Assembly (NCBI GenBank): GCA_047602475.1
Contig: JASGHE010000004.1
Span: 215,471 to 279,470 of the forward strand
Direction of reading: 5' to 3'
From: JAEUIE01 sp047602475
GTDB lineage: Bacteria; Planctomycetota; Planctomycetia; Gemmatales; HRBIN36
DNA length: 64,000 bases
How positions within the stretch are numbered: the first letter of the stretch is position 1; every line of letters starts with the position of its first letter. A program made the translations under genes and the position numbers. Of this stretch, positions 8,549 through 17,809 are shown in pieces. The notes under the pieces were generated by a model that searched no databases, was not told the DNA's origin, and saw only the letters and a list, made by a program, of their open reading frames with translations.

Positions 8549-11119
8549 CTACCCCTTCGCAAAGGCCGGGATCAACCGTTCCCCCACTTTCCAGTAGGGC
8601 ACCCAGGCGATGCCGAAGTTGACGACCTTGATGTCGGTCTTCTTGGCGGCGAGTTTGATCTCCTTCAGTTCTTCGAACGCCTTCGCCTTCCACTTCTCGG
8701 CGATCTCGCCGACCTTCTCGGTGAGTTCACGCAGTTCCTTCGAGGCTGCGTCATACTCGCCCTTGGCATCGTAATAGCGTTTGCCAGCTTCCGCCTTCTG
8801 AGCTTCCTGCTGGTTGCTCTTGTTCCAGTTGAAGAGCTGACCGAGTAGTGAAGTCCCCTGCTGGGCCATCTGGTTGTAGTCCTGTTTCGCCTTTTCCATC
8901 TCGGCGGCGGACTTCTTGGTCTTGGCTTCTTTGTCGGCCTTCTTGGCTACCATGTCGCCCATTTCCTTTTCCGCTTCCTCCTGCGCGGTCTTTTTGCAGC
9001 GTTCGAGGAAATCTTCGTGGCTTTCGCCGTCTTCGCTGGTGAGGCTCAGGCTCTTGTTGTTGTAAACGGTGTGGTTGGCGTTGCTGTAGACGAAGTCGAC
9101 GAACTCCTTCGACAAATCCTTCATTCGCTTCACATCGTTGAGGCCCTTGGGCAGATCGAGCCAGGCGGCATCGCCTGCATCGGGGGCGGTGACGAAACCA
9201 TCAGCGACGGCCTGGGCTTCACCCCATGCGGTAGCCATGCCGGCAGCAGGGGCTTCAGCTATCAGTCGATAGGTTTTATCTACGACAACGCCGGCTCGGG
9301 CATTGGTCATGGCGGCTTCGCCCACACCCAGTAGATAAGGCTGATAGACAAGCTTGCTCGGTGCTGATTGACCCGGCGTGGCCGCAATGGGTAGCGCCTT
9401 CAAATAATATTGCGAGACACCAGTGTTGAGAATGGGAGCGGAGGTAGCCGTTTCAGCGGCAGCAGCCGGGGGCCGTTGTGCCTGGATGTCGCGCTTGAAG
9501 TCAGCTTCTTCGGCCTGCTTTTTGGGGATGAGTTTCCCGCCACAGTCGCCACAGAACTTAGTGGAAGGCGGCAGGGTACCGGCGGGGCAACTACCTTCGG
9601 CACAGCCACCTTCTTTGGTGAGGGTGATGGTGCTCTTCTTCGGTTCGCTGCCTGCTTCGGGTGCCTCATCTTTGAGAGCGGCGGGTGGTAACTTCTTGAG
9701 TTGCTCCCGCGTCATGGGGCCGGCGAGGTAGCTGAGCGCCAGCGGGTCTGGAAGATGTGCTGCTTGCTGTCGTGGATGCAGTTCATCAGGAAGACACGGT
9801 TGCCCAGCGACGAGATGGTCTTGTCGAGCTTGTCTTTATCAGCGATGGTGCCCGCGGCGTTGGCAGCACCTTGCAAGCCTTCGAGCAGCCGGGCCTTGTC
9901 TCGTTCGGTCTGCAACTTGCCGACGAACCAGGTGCCGGCGTTGGTAAGGGCCTTGTAATCGAGATCGACCGGGTTCTGGGTAGCGAGCAAGACGCCGACA
10001 CCGAACGCACGGGCCTGCTTAAGGAGAGTGAGGAACGGCTGCTTGCTCGGTGGATTGCCGGGATGGGGAGGCAGGTAGCCAAACACTTCATCGACATAGA
10101 GGATGGCCCGCAGGCTGTTGGTGCCCGACTGGCTGCGTGTCCAGCTAAGGAACTCCGAGAGCAGCAGCGTGAGGAAAAACATTCGCTGCGATTCTTCGAG
10201 GTGGGCCAGATAGAAGATGTTCTGCCTCGGCTTGCCATCGGGAGAGCGCAGCATCTTGTTGAAGTCGAGCCCTTCACCCATGATCCAAGTGGAGAAGCTG
10301 GGCGAGGCGAGGATGTTGTTGAAGCCACAGCCAGCTTGAGGCGTTCCGCCTGAGGGAAGAAGGTATCGACTTCGAAGGCGCCGATGCGGGAGATGGGCGG
10401 GTCCTGAATCTGGGTGATGACCTTGGTCAGGTCCATGTCCTGCCCTTTGCTCCACGCATTGAGGAGCAGGTTGGCGACGAGGATATGCTCCTTTGATTGA
10501 AGCGGGTCGCCGCTGATCTTGGTCAGACCGAGAAGCTCGCGGTCGTGGTCGATTCGACTCGTTCGTTCAGTTCTTCCCGGTCGAGCTTGCCCTTGGGGGC
10601 GGAGAAACTCTGGAGGATGGAGACGGGCCTGGCCACTTCGCTGCCGGGGGTGTAGATGCGCCACTCGGCACAGTCTTTGAGTCGCTGGATACGTTCTGGC
10701 TTCTGATACCAGCTTTCGAGGCCGTTCTTCCATTGCTCGGCGGTCTTGTCAGCCATCTCGTCGAGAGTCAGCTTCTTCCGCTTGGCTACTTCGGGGTCGA
10801 GCCAGGGTTTGAAGTCGTCGGGTTTGAGTTCGGGGAATTGCAGGAAGAGGTTGGTGAGATCGCCCTTGAGATCGACGATGATGCAGGGGATGCTGTCGAG
10901 GGCAGCCTCTTCGAGCAGCGAGATGCAGAGGCCGGTCTTACCGGAACCGGTCATGCCGACGACAACGCCGTGGGTGGTGAGCCAGTGGGCATCGTACATG
11001 ACAGGGTCAGCCATCTCTTTGGTCTTGAGATCATAGTCCCGGCCCAGGTAGAAACAGGCGGGGGGATCGATATCGATGGCGGGCTTGGTGTCGGTCTGAG
11101 CTTCGGTTTTAGCGGGCAT
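8549..11119 (-). pseudogene. HerA-like ATPase with C-terminal zinc ribbon; frame broken three times
   Basis: Three reverse-strand segments (11119 to about 10535, then to about 10330, then to about 9720, then to 8549) join into one protein of about 857 residues. It has Walker A (GMTGSGKTG, residues 55-63), IIVDLKGDLTNL, Walker B (AILYVDEVFGYLPP) and LLATQNPVDLDYKAL, as in HerA/DUF853-type DNA-translocating ATPases. A zinc-ribbon-like segment (CAEGSC ... CGDCGGK) and a long coiled coil follow. Each break is one missing G: GCGAG for GCGGAG, GTGGCTTC for GTGGGCTTC, TGGCGC for TGGGCGC. Restoring the Gs gives continuous family-like sequence (for example TRWALSYLAGPMTRE). Either a decayed gene or, more likely, sequencing indels. 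Confidence 0.8.
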
Positions 11120-11202
11120 GGTTCACAGGTTCTGGATGATGAGGGCGTTTAAGAACACCTTAGCATAGAGATGACGAAAAGCGATGGGGAAAATGAAGGT
11201 TG

Positions 11203-11275
11203 CAGAGCCGGAAGCGCCAGCGACGGTGTGCATGGCGATTGCCCGCGTCTCCCTCGCTGCGCTCAGACTCTTTTG
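11203..11275. repeat. Degenerate family A inverted repeat
   Basis: gagccggaagcgccagcgac and ccctcgctgcgctcagactc form weak arms around a loop containing gtgcatggcgattgc, similar in layout to family A copies. It lies in the 190-base gap before the thioesterase gene. Much more diverged than copies 1-4. Confidence 0.45.
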
Positions 11276-11310
11276 TTATGCTAAATCTGTCATCTTCACA
11301 GGAACTATTG

Positions 11311-11703
11311 ATGCTCACCGAACACGAAACGCTGATCCGAGTGAGGTACGCCGAGACCGACCGGATGGGCTTCCTGCACCATGCCCAGTACTTCGTCTAC
11401 TTCGAAGAAGGCCGCACCGAACTGCTGCGGGCCCAGGGGAAGACCTACAAAGCCATCGAAGACAAGGGCTTCTTCCTGGTCATCGCCAAGATCGAGTGCA
11501 AGTTCCGCATGCCGATTCATTATGATGACCAGATTCGGCTGAAGACGATCCTGCATCGCATCACGCCGGTGAGGATTGAGCATCGATACGAAGTGTACCG
11601 GGGCGAGACGCTGTGTGCGGAGGGGACTTCGACGTTAGCGTGCGTGGATGCCAAGGGGAAGTTGCAGGGGCTGCCGGAGGAGTTGTTGGAGGAACAAAAA
11701 TAA
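11311..11703 (+). CDS. Acyl-CoA thioesterase, 4-hydroxybenzoyl-CoA thioesterase/YbgC type
   Basis: A single hot-dog domain of 130 residues. The family signature YAETDRMGFLHHAQYFVYFEEGR holds the catalytic Asp (in ETDRMG), which in YbgC-type enzymes activates water to hydrolyse short or medium acyl-CoA. The second strand set (KFRMPIHYDDQIRLKT, RIEHRYEVYRGETLCAEG) is typical. The ATG at 11311 has AGGA 7 bases upstream and gives the usual family length; earlier starts would add residues derived from the upstream degenerate repeat. YbgC proteins often travel with Tol-Pal genes, but none is adjacent here. Confidence 0.88.
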   Translation: MLTEHETLIRVRYAETDRMGFLHHAQYFVYFEEGRTELLRAQGKTYKAIEDKGFFLVIAKIECKFRMPIHYDDQIRLKTILHRITPVRIEHRYEVYRGETLCAEGTSTLACVDAKGKLQGLPEELLEEQK

Positions 11704-11758
11704 GGGATACAGTTCTTTCTCAGGATGGTGTAGAATATCTCTACTATGAGGGAATCCT

Positions 11759-12022
11759 ATGACTGATGCCAACTATGGATTGTTAGACCGTATATTCAAC
11801 GGCAAGTCGGCGCAGCCGCTGAGCAAAGACACATCCACATACTTGTTGTCGCTTGAATTTCCGAAGCAAGACATCGATCGGACGAATGAACTGCTTGCCA
11901 AGAATCGCCAGGATGCGTTGACCTTCGATGAGAAGAATGAGTTGTCTCACTTGATCGATGTCAACTACTTTCTCGCCGCACTCAAGTCAAAAGCCCGTTT
12001 GGCCCTGAAGCAAGGGCACTAA
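11759..12022 (+). CDS. Small protein of unknown function, partner of the HNH gene
   Basis: An 87-residue acidic, largely helical protein with no signal peptide or metal motif; its middle (FPKQDIDRTNELLAKNRQ) and end (LIDVNYFLAALKSKARLALK) look like amphipathic helices. The stop is 3 bases before the ATG of the HNH endonuclease gene, so the two are co-transcribed. This arrangement (short helical protein then small HNH nuclease) resembles toxin-antitoxin or immunity pairs seen in planctomycetes and cyanobacteria; the antitoxin role is inference. Base composition is clearly less GC-rich than both flanks, a sign of acquisition. Confidence 0.65.
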   Translation: MTDANYGLLDRIFNGKSAQPLSKDTSTYLLSLEFPKQDIDRTNELLAKNRQDALTFDEKNELSHLIDVNYFLAALKSKARLALKQGH

Positions 12023-12025
12023 TCC

Positions 12026-12448
12026 ATGCGCAAGAGCCTTGAGCAGTTGATAAAAGATCGGGCAAGACATTGCTGTGAATATTGCCTTCTCCCTGATTCT
12101 GACGAGGTCAAGGCCTTTCAGATTGATCACATCATAGCAGAAAAACATCGAGGTTTGACTGTTCCTGAGAATCTTGCTTACTCCTGTCCATCGTGCAATT
12201 GGTTCAAAGGCTCGAATATCGCAGGGTTTGATCCGGATCGTGCTGATCAAGTGCCAATATTGCTTTTCAATCCTCGGCGTGATGTTTGGAATGAACATTT
12301 CGTAGTTCAAGGCGCACACATCCAGGGGAAGACAGCAACTGGAAGGGCGACTGTGTTTGTTCTTCGTATGAACAGTGAAAATCCGTTGATAATAAGATCC
12401 AGTCTCCTTGAAGAAGGCCTCTATCCCCCTCCCCACTACCAACCCTAG
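12026..12448 (+). CDS. HNH endonuclease, small stand-alone
   Basis: A 140-residue protein with a complete HNH zinc-finger fold: CEYC (17-20), the catalytic IDHII (33-37, His35), CPSC (54-57) and the third-motif N58 with K61. Such nucleases cut DNA through a beta-beta-alpha metal site. The C-terminal half (VPILLFNPRRDVWNEHF) is a conserved extension in HNH proteins of this group. All metal and catalytic residues are present, so it should be active. It is coupled to the 87-residue gene upstream, and its stop is only 3 bases before the RND pump gene, which has no functional link that I can see. GC is lower than the neighbours. Confidence 0.85.
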   Translation: MRKSLEQLIKDRARHCCEYCLLPDSDEVKAFQIDHIIAEKHRGLTVPENLAYSCPSCNWFKGSNIAGFDPDRADQVPILLFNPRRDVWNEHFVVQGAHIQGKTATGRATVFVLRMNSENPLIIRSSLLEEGLYPPPHYQP

Positions 12449-12451
12449 CCC

Positions 12452-15400
12452 ATGTCCCTCTCCGACCTCAGCATTCGTAACCCCGTCTTCGCCGTCATGC
12501 TGGCGGCGGCGATGATCGTCTTTGGCTGGCTCGGCTACCGGGAGATGGGCGTCAGCCAGTTTCCGGAGATCGACTTTCCGGTTATCAGCATCACCATCAC
12601 TCGTGAGGCGGCCAGCCCGGATATTATGGATGGCGATGTGACCAGCTTCGTCGAGGAAGCGGTGGCCGGTGTCGAAGGGGTAGACTATGTGATGTCCCGG
12701 TCGCTGGAAGGCACCAGCCTGGTGACGATCTTCTTCCGGCTCGATCGCAGCATCGATGTGGCCATGCAGGATGTCAGCAACGCCATCTCGGCTGCCCGGC
12801 GGAAGCTGCCTCAGGACATCGATCCGCCAGTCATCGCCAAGGTGAACCCGAACGACTTGCCGATCATGTGGCTGGCTCTCTCCGGCCCGGTGCCGTTGCA
12901 TGTCATCAGCGACTTTGCCGAGAAGGGCTTCAAGGAACGGCTGGCGACCATTCACGGTGTCGGCGGCGTGCAGTTCGGCGGGCTGCAATCACGCAACATC
13001 CGCATCTGGCTCGATGCGGAGAAGCTTGCCAGCTACAACCTCGCCGTCGATGAGGTGCTTGATTCGCTCAAACGACAACATGCCGAGTTGCCCGCAGGCT
13101 ACCTGCAATCGAGGCTGGTCGAACTCAACGTCCGCACGATGGGTGAAGCCTATTCGCTGAAGGAACTGGAGAATCTGGTCATCGCCCAGAAAGATGGCCA
13201 GCCCATCCATCTGAACAACGTCGCCGTTGTCGAAGATGGCATGGAGGACAAGCGCAGCCTGGCCCGGTTCAACCGCATGCCTGCAGTGGCGGTCGGGGTT
13301 CGCAAGGCGGTGGGTGGCAACCTCGTCTCGGTGTGCGAGAACGTCAAGAATGCTCTACCCGAACTTCGGAAGTTGCTTCCTCCCGGGGTAAAGCTCGATA
13401 TCCCGGTCGATTACTCGATCTTCGTTCGGGAGAATGTTGCTGAACTGCAACTGACCCTCGTTCTGGGCATCCTTTTGACCGCTGTCGTCTGTTTCCTTTT
13501 CCTCGGTTCGCTCGGGACGACGATCAACATCTGTCTATCGATTCCCACCTCGCTGCTGGGAACCTTCTTCTTCATTCGTTATGGCGTCAAGATGCTGGGC
13601 ATGGAGCCGTTCACGATCAACCTCATGACGCTACTGGGCCTCTCCCTCTCAGTCGGTGTCGTCGTCGATGACGCGATCCTGGTGCTGGAGAACATCTACC
13701 GGCACCGTGAGAAGCGCAAGGGAAAGACGAAGGCTGAAGACGACATCGAACGCAAGAAGGCTGCCCTTTATCGTGCGCGGGAAATCACCTTCGCCGCCCT
13801 GGCTGCCACTCTCTCCATCGTTGCTATCTTCCTCCCCGTCGCCTTCATGAAAGGCACCATCGGCAAATTCTTCTTCCAGTTCGGTGTGACGGTCAGCGTG
13901 GCGGTGCTGCTTTCACTCGTCTGTTCATTGACGATGACGCCGATGTTGTGTGCCTTATTTCTCAACGTCAAAGACAAGTACGCCAAGCGGCCACGACCGT
14001 CTAAGTGGAACCTCGCTATTGTGGCGGGGTTACTTGCCATCCTCATCGGCACCGGCCTGCGCCTCTTCGCCAAGCCGGGCACTATTGCCGAACCGGCGGG
14101 ATGGTGGTTACTCAATGGCATACAGCATCTCTTGAACTGGCTGCATCTTCCCGGAGCGGGCTTGTTCATTCCTCTCGGCGTGGATCGCGCACATCTCATC
14201 GCCCTCTGGGCCGGTCAGTTGATTGGCGAGTTTCTTCTCATTGGCCTCTTCGTTCGCTATGCCACCACGGTCTACTGGGCGATTGATCGCTTCGTCATCA
14301 GCCTGTTCATCCTTCGCCCGGTTGATGCGTTTCTGCACTGGCTCTCCCGGGCTTATGGCGAATCACTCCGTTGGGCACTTGCAGCCTGGCCGATCATCTT
14401 GGCCATCAGTGGTGGCCTGGTCCTCATCGCCGGCTGGATGATCTACGCCAATGTGCTGGGCACCGAACTGGTTCCGAGCGAAGATCAAAGCCGTTTCATC
14501 GTCCGCATCATCTGTCCGGTCGGAGCCAGCATCAGCCAGGTCGATCAACTTCTTCAGGAATGCGAAGGTATTCTCGTCAATCAGCCCGAAGTGCTGGGCC
14601 TGCTCACCACAGTCGCCACCGAGCCGGGTCAGCTCATGAACGAAGCTGACATCTTCGTGCAGCTCTATCCCCATGATGAACGGAAACTGAATCAGAAACA
14701 GATCATTGCTCAGGTGCGCGAGGCTCTGGATCAGGTGCGGGATGTCCGCATCGTCGTCCGTGATCTTTCCACCGAAGGCTTCACTGCTCAGAGTGGCGAT
14801 CCAATCGACTTTGCCCTTCAAGGCGACTGGGTGAAACTCCCCGGCAAAGCGAGGCAGATCATGGACGAGATGCGTGCCACCGGCCTCGTACAGGATGTCG
14901 ATTGCGATTATCGTCCCGGCATGACCGAGCTACAGATCGTCCCCAACCGCAACAAGCTCTCCATCGTGCAAATCCCAGCCCAGAAGGTCGCAGACAGCAT
15001 CAGCCTGCTCGTCGGCGGCCAGCGTGTCGCCAAGTTCACTGACCGGGGCAGACGCTACGATGTCCGCGCCCGGCTCCAGTCTATCCAGCGCGCCTCGCCC
15101 GATCAGATCAATCCGCTCCTCATCCGTGCCGGCGGCAATCGCCTGGTTCCACTCGTCGATCTGATCGATAAGCAGACCATCGCCACGCTGCCGGTCATTC
15201 ACCGCTTCGCCTATCAGCGCAAGATCGAGATCACCGCCAGCCCCGCGCCCGGTGTCTCGCAGGGCGACGCGCTCGAAGCCTGCCGGGCGATCATGCTCAA
15301 ACACCTTCCGCCTGAGGAAGGGCATGTCGTCGAGCTCGGCAACTCGCTGGCCATGCGGGAAACGATCCGCAGCCTCGTCTTTGCTCTGATCCTCGGCATC

Positions 15401-15955
15401 ATGGTCGCCTACATGATTCTCGGTGTGCAGTTCGCCTCGTTCGTCCACCCGCTCACGGTGCTGCTGGCTATGCCCTTCGCCGTCACTGGAGCCTTCGTCA
15501 CCCTCTGGTGGGGCGGCGATACGCTTAACATGATGAGCATGATCGGCCTGGTGCTTCTCATGGGATTGGTGAAGAAGAACTCCATCATCCTTGTTGATTA
15601 CACCAACCAGGTGCGTGAAGGCAAAGCTGATGAATTGACCCAGGGCGACGAGAAACCCAAAGATGAAGTCGAAGGGATGCTTTCTCCCCGCTTCGTGATG
15701 ACACCGAGCGAAGCCGTACTGAAAGCCTGCCCTATCCGTCTGCGACCAATCTTAATGACCAGCATCGCCACCGTCGCCGGCGCCATCCCCGCCGCCTTCG
15801 GCCTCGGCTCCGGCGCCGAGACCCGCGCCCCGATGGCTAAGGCCATCATCGGCGGCATCATGCTCTCCACGCTCGTCACCCTCTATCTGGTGCCTGTGTT
15901 CTATGTGCTGGTCGAACGTCTACGCACCGGAGCGGGGAAGATGGTATCAAAGTAG
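12452..15955 (+). CDS. RND efflux transporter permease (HAE1/AcrB family) with extra membrane segment
   Basis: A proton-driven inner-membrane pump that exports drugs or other small molecules as a trimer with a periplasmic adaptor and outer-membrane duct. It starts with SIRNPVFAVMLAAAMIVFG and has the family blocks FPEIDFPVI, GLSLSVGVVVDDAILVLENI (TM4 aspartates), VVELGNSLAM and GLVLLMGLVKKNSIILVDYT. At 1167 residues it exceeds the usual 1020-1060. The excess lies at about residues 505-638, between TM6 and TM7, and includes two extra hydrophobic stretches (WNLAIVAGLLAILIGTGLRLF and IALWAGQLIGEFLLIGLF). The adaptor is not adjacent; the HlyD-like gene at 51008 is a candidate. The stop codon lies inside an inverted repeat. 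Confidence 0.9.
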   Translation: MSLSDLSIRNPVFAVMLAAAMIVFGWLGYREMGVSQFPEIDFPVISITITREAASPDIMDGDVTSFVEEAVAGVEGVDYVMSRSLEGTSLVTIFFRLDRSIDVAMQDVSNAISAARRKLPQDIDPPVIAKVNPNDLPIMWLALSGPVPLHVISDFAEKGFKERLATIHGVGGVQFGGLQSRNIRIWLDAEKLASYNLAVDEVLDSLKRQHAELPAGYLQSRLVELNVRTMGEAYSLKELENLVIAQKDGQPIHLNNVAVVEDGMEDKRSLARFNRMPAVAVGVRKAVGGNLVSVCENVKNALPELRKLLPPGVKLDIPVDYSIFVRENVAELQLTLVLGILLTAVVCFLFLGSLGTTINICLSIPTSLLGTFFFIRYGVKMLGMEPFTINLMTLLGLSLSVGVVVDDAILVLENIYRHREKRKGKTKAEDDIERKKAALYRAREITFAALAATLSIVAIFLPVAFMKGTIGKFFFQFGVTVSVAVLLSLVCSLTMTPMLCALFLNVKDKYAKRPRPSKWNLAIVAGLLAILIGTGLRLFAKPGTIAEPAGWWLLNGIQHLLNWLHLPGAGLFIPLGVDRAHLIALWAGQLIGEFLLIGLFVRYATTVYWAIDRFVISLFILRPVDAFLHWLSRAYGESLRWALAAWPIILAISGGLVLIAGWMIYANVLGTELVPSEDQSRFIVRIICPVGASISQVDQLLQECEGILVNQPEVLGLLTTVATEPGQLMNEADIFVQLYPHDERKLNQKQIIAQVREALDQVRDVRIVVRDLSTEGFTAQSGDPIDFALQGDWVKLPGKARQIMDEMRATGLVQDVDCDYRPGMTELQIVPNRNKLSIVQIPAQKVADSISLLVGGQRVAKFTDRGRRYDVRARLQSIQRASPDQINPLLIRAGGNRLVPLVDLIDKQTIATLPVIHRFAYQRKIEITASPAPGVSQGDALEACRAIMLKHLPPEEGHVVELGNSLAMRETIRSLVFALILGIMVAYMILGVQFASFVHPLTVLLAMPFAVTGAFVTLWWGGDTLNMMSMIGLVLLMGLVKKNSIILVDYTNQVREGKADELTQGDEKPKDEVEGMLSPRFVMTPSEAVLKACPIRLRPILMTSIATVAGAIPAAFGLGSGAETRAPMAKAIIGGIMLSTLVTLYLVPVFYVLVERLRTGAGKMVSK

Positions 15956-16052
15956 GGCACGCTGTGCGTGCCTCTCAACAGCTCTGTCTCTTCCCTATAA
16001 ATCCCCATCGTAAGCACGTCAAGCGACTGAGCGGCACGCACAGCGTGCCCTA
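15952..16052. repeat. Inverted repeat (gtagggcacgctgtgcgtgcc)
   Basis: Perfect 21-base arms at 15952-15972 and 16032-16052, each containing its own small palindrome (gcacgctgtgcgtgc). The left arm provides the TAG stop of the RND gene, and the element fills the gap to the convergent pgi gene, where it could end transcription from both sides. Confidence 0.9.
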
Positions 16053-16063
16053 CGAGTATTTCC

Positions 16064-17569
16064 CTACTCCGCCGTGTTCTTCTTGTTAATATCCTGGCTG
16101 GCAGCCACCCTTAATATCGACATCATGTTCCGCTTGTAAGCTTCCACGCCGGGCTGCCCATAGGGGTTGATCCCCATCAACTTGCCTTCCACCACTGTCG
16201 CCAGCATCAGCATCTGCATCAACTGCCCGATGTTGTACTCCGACAGTGTCGGCAGCGTGATCTCACATGTCGGCCGAGCCACCTCAGCATAGGCGGCATT
16301 CGTCCCCTGGTTGGCCGCCTGCATCAGGTTGAGATAACTCCGCCGGCTGAACTCGTTGAGGCCGTCTTCATTACGATCCGACATACCGATCGAGATCGGC
16401 CCTGCCTTGGGCGTCTTCACGGTCACGTTGATGATGAGCTTGTCCCGCTTGCCTTCTTGGAACTGCTGCCCACGAGAGTGCAGATCACGAGTCATCACCG
16501 AAGTCAGCGGCGTCGCCCCCCGGCCTTGTTTACCGAGGCTCTCCGCCATCAGTTGATCGTACCACATGCCGAGCGCTTCGAGCTTCTTCGACCAGACCGC
16601 CATCACCCGCACCGACTTAGACCTCTCCTCGGTCATCAGATGACAGACCGCCGCAAACTGCAGCACCAGGTTACGCTCGAACGGCTCCTCAAGGAAGTTG
16701 CGGGTGATACTCGACGCCCCCTGAAGCAACGCACGAATATCCAACCCCATCAGCCCGGCCGGAAGCAACCCGACCGCCGAGAAGATCGAAAAACGGCCTC
16801 CGACACGATCAGGGATAGTGAAGATTTCATCGTCGCTGTACCCCTGCGATTTCATCAGCTTGCGTAGAGGCGAATCGCCGGGGCCGGTGACCGGGATCAT
16901 CAACGTCTTGGCCAGTTCCGACTTCGGTCCATAGAGTTCAGCCGCCTCCTTGCGAAAGACCCGCAGCGCCGCAGCCGTCTCTATCGTCTTGCCGCTCTTG
17001 CTGATCACCACCGTCGCCCAGCGATCCTGTTGACTGTCCGGCGACAGGCATGTCGTCTGGAAGAGTTCCAGCAACTCCTGTAACCCATCGTTATCGACAT
17101 TGTTCCCCTCGAAATAAAATCGGGGGATGCCGAGCCGAGTCTCAAAGGGCAGTTCGTTGTGGTACAGGTTCCGCAGCGCCTCAAAGAGCGCCTTGGCTCC
17201 CATGTACGAACCGCCGATGCCAAGGATGAGGATGCGGTCGCACTGCTCGCGCAGCCTCGATGCCACCGCCTGGATGCGGCCCAGTTCGCTCTTCTCCTTG
17301 TTCTTGCGTAGTTCGCCGAGCAGCTTGTCGGGCAAATCGATGAAGCCGCTATCGAGCGGCTTGGTCTGGCTGGAAACCTCTATGAGTTCCCGCTCACTCG
17401 CTACCTGCCCCTTCATCTGCATCATCACCGGCATGATGGCCTTGAGCCGGGCCGGTGTCAGGAACTGCTGGTTCTGCATTTCGACCAGCGGCTTCCACTC
17501 ATCTTCAGGCCGTGGCTGATTGAGCAAGCCCTGATAATTGAACGAGATCGTCTCGTCGGGTAACTGCAT
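16064..17569 (-). CDS. pgi: Glucose-6-phosphate isomerase
   Basis: Interconverts glucose-6-phosphate and fructose-6-phosphate in glycolysis and gluconeogenesis. Family motifs are all present: LGIGGSYMGAKAL, VISKSGKTIETAAALRVF, the PGI signature DRVGGRFSIFSAVGLLP and the late lysine region PYGQPGVEAYKRNM. The length of 501 residues lies between short bacterial (about 450) and long (about 550) forms. Ribosome binding (AGGGA) precedes the ATG. It is divergent from the phosphoglycerate mutase gene at 17810, so two glycolytic genes share an upstream region that contains a double family E hairpin. Confidence 0.95.
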   Translation of the reverse strand: MQLPDETISFNYQGLLNQPRPEDEWKPLVEMQNQQFLTPARLKAIMPVMMQMKGQVASERELIEVSSQTKPLDSGFIDLPDKLLGELRKNKEKSELGRIQAVASRLREQCDRILILGIGGSYMGAKALFEALRNLYHNELPFETRLGIPRFYFEGNNVDNDGLQELLELFQTTCLSPDSQQDRWATVVISKSGKTIETAAALRVFRKEAAELYGPKSELAKTLMIPVTGPGDSPLRKLMKSQGYSDDEIFTIPDRVGGRFSIFSAVGLLPAGLMGLDIRALLQGASSITRNFLEEPFERNLVLQFAAVCHLMTEERSKSVRVMAVWSKKLEALGMWYDQLMAESLGKQGRGATPLTSVMTRDLHSRGQQFQEGKRDKLIINVTVKTPKAGPISIGMSDRNEDGLNEFSRRSYLNLMQAANQGTNAAYAEVARPTCEITLPTLSEYNIGQLMQMLMLATVVEGKLMGINPYGQPGVEAYKRNMMSILRVAASQDINKKNTAE

Positions 17570-17615
17570 TTCTCATGTCCCTGGGGAAAGACGAGACTGT
17601 TAAACACTCTACAGC

Positions 17616-17716
17616 TGTGGCAGGGTCATGCATGTACTCATGCATGACCCTGCGAAACTGCTGAGCTATTGCACATCCAGCAGGGTCATTCGGAGTACCG
17701 AATAACCCTGCCACAC
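17616..17716. repeat. Family E double hairpin between two divergent glycolysis genes
   Basis: First hairpin gtggcagggtcatgcat-GTACTC-atgcatgaccctgcg, then a spacer and an inverted partner cagggtcattcg-gagtac-cgaataaccctgccac. Both loops are GTACTC or its complement, but the stems next to the loop differ (atgcat versus attcg) and keep pairing. The element occupies most of the 240-base pgi/apgM intergenic region. Confidence 0.9.
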
Positions 17717-17809
17717 ATATTTCATCTGCCAAGCAGGGCTGGGCACTCACAAGCATAGCTCTTATTGTGAACCTGTGTCGTCTCTTTTTTACCTAGAGTT
17801 CCAGACAGC

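Noticed and set aside
12026..15955. HNH pair as a regulator or part of the RND pump operon
   Set aside because: The 3-base spacing allows co-transcription, but composition differs sharply and no known system joins them; chance insertion next to the pump is more likely.
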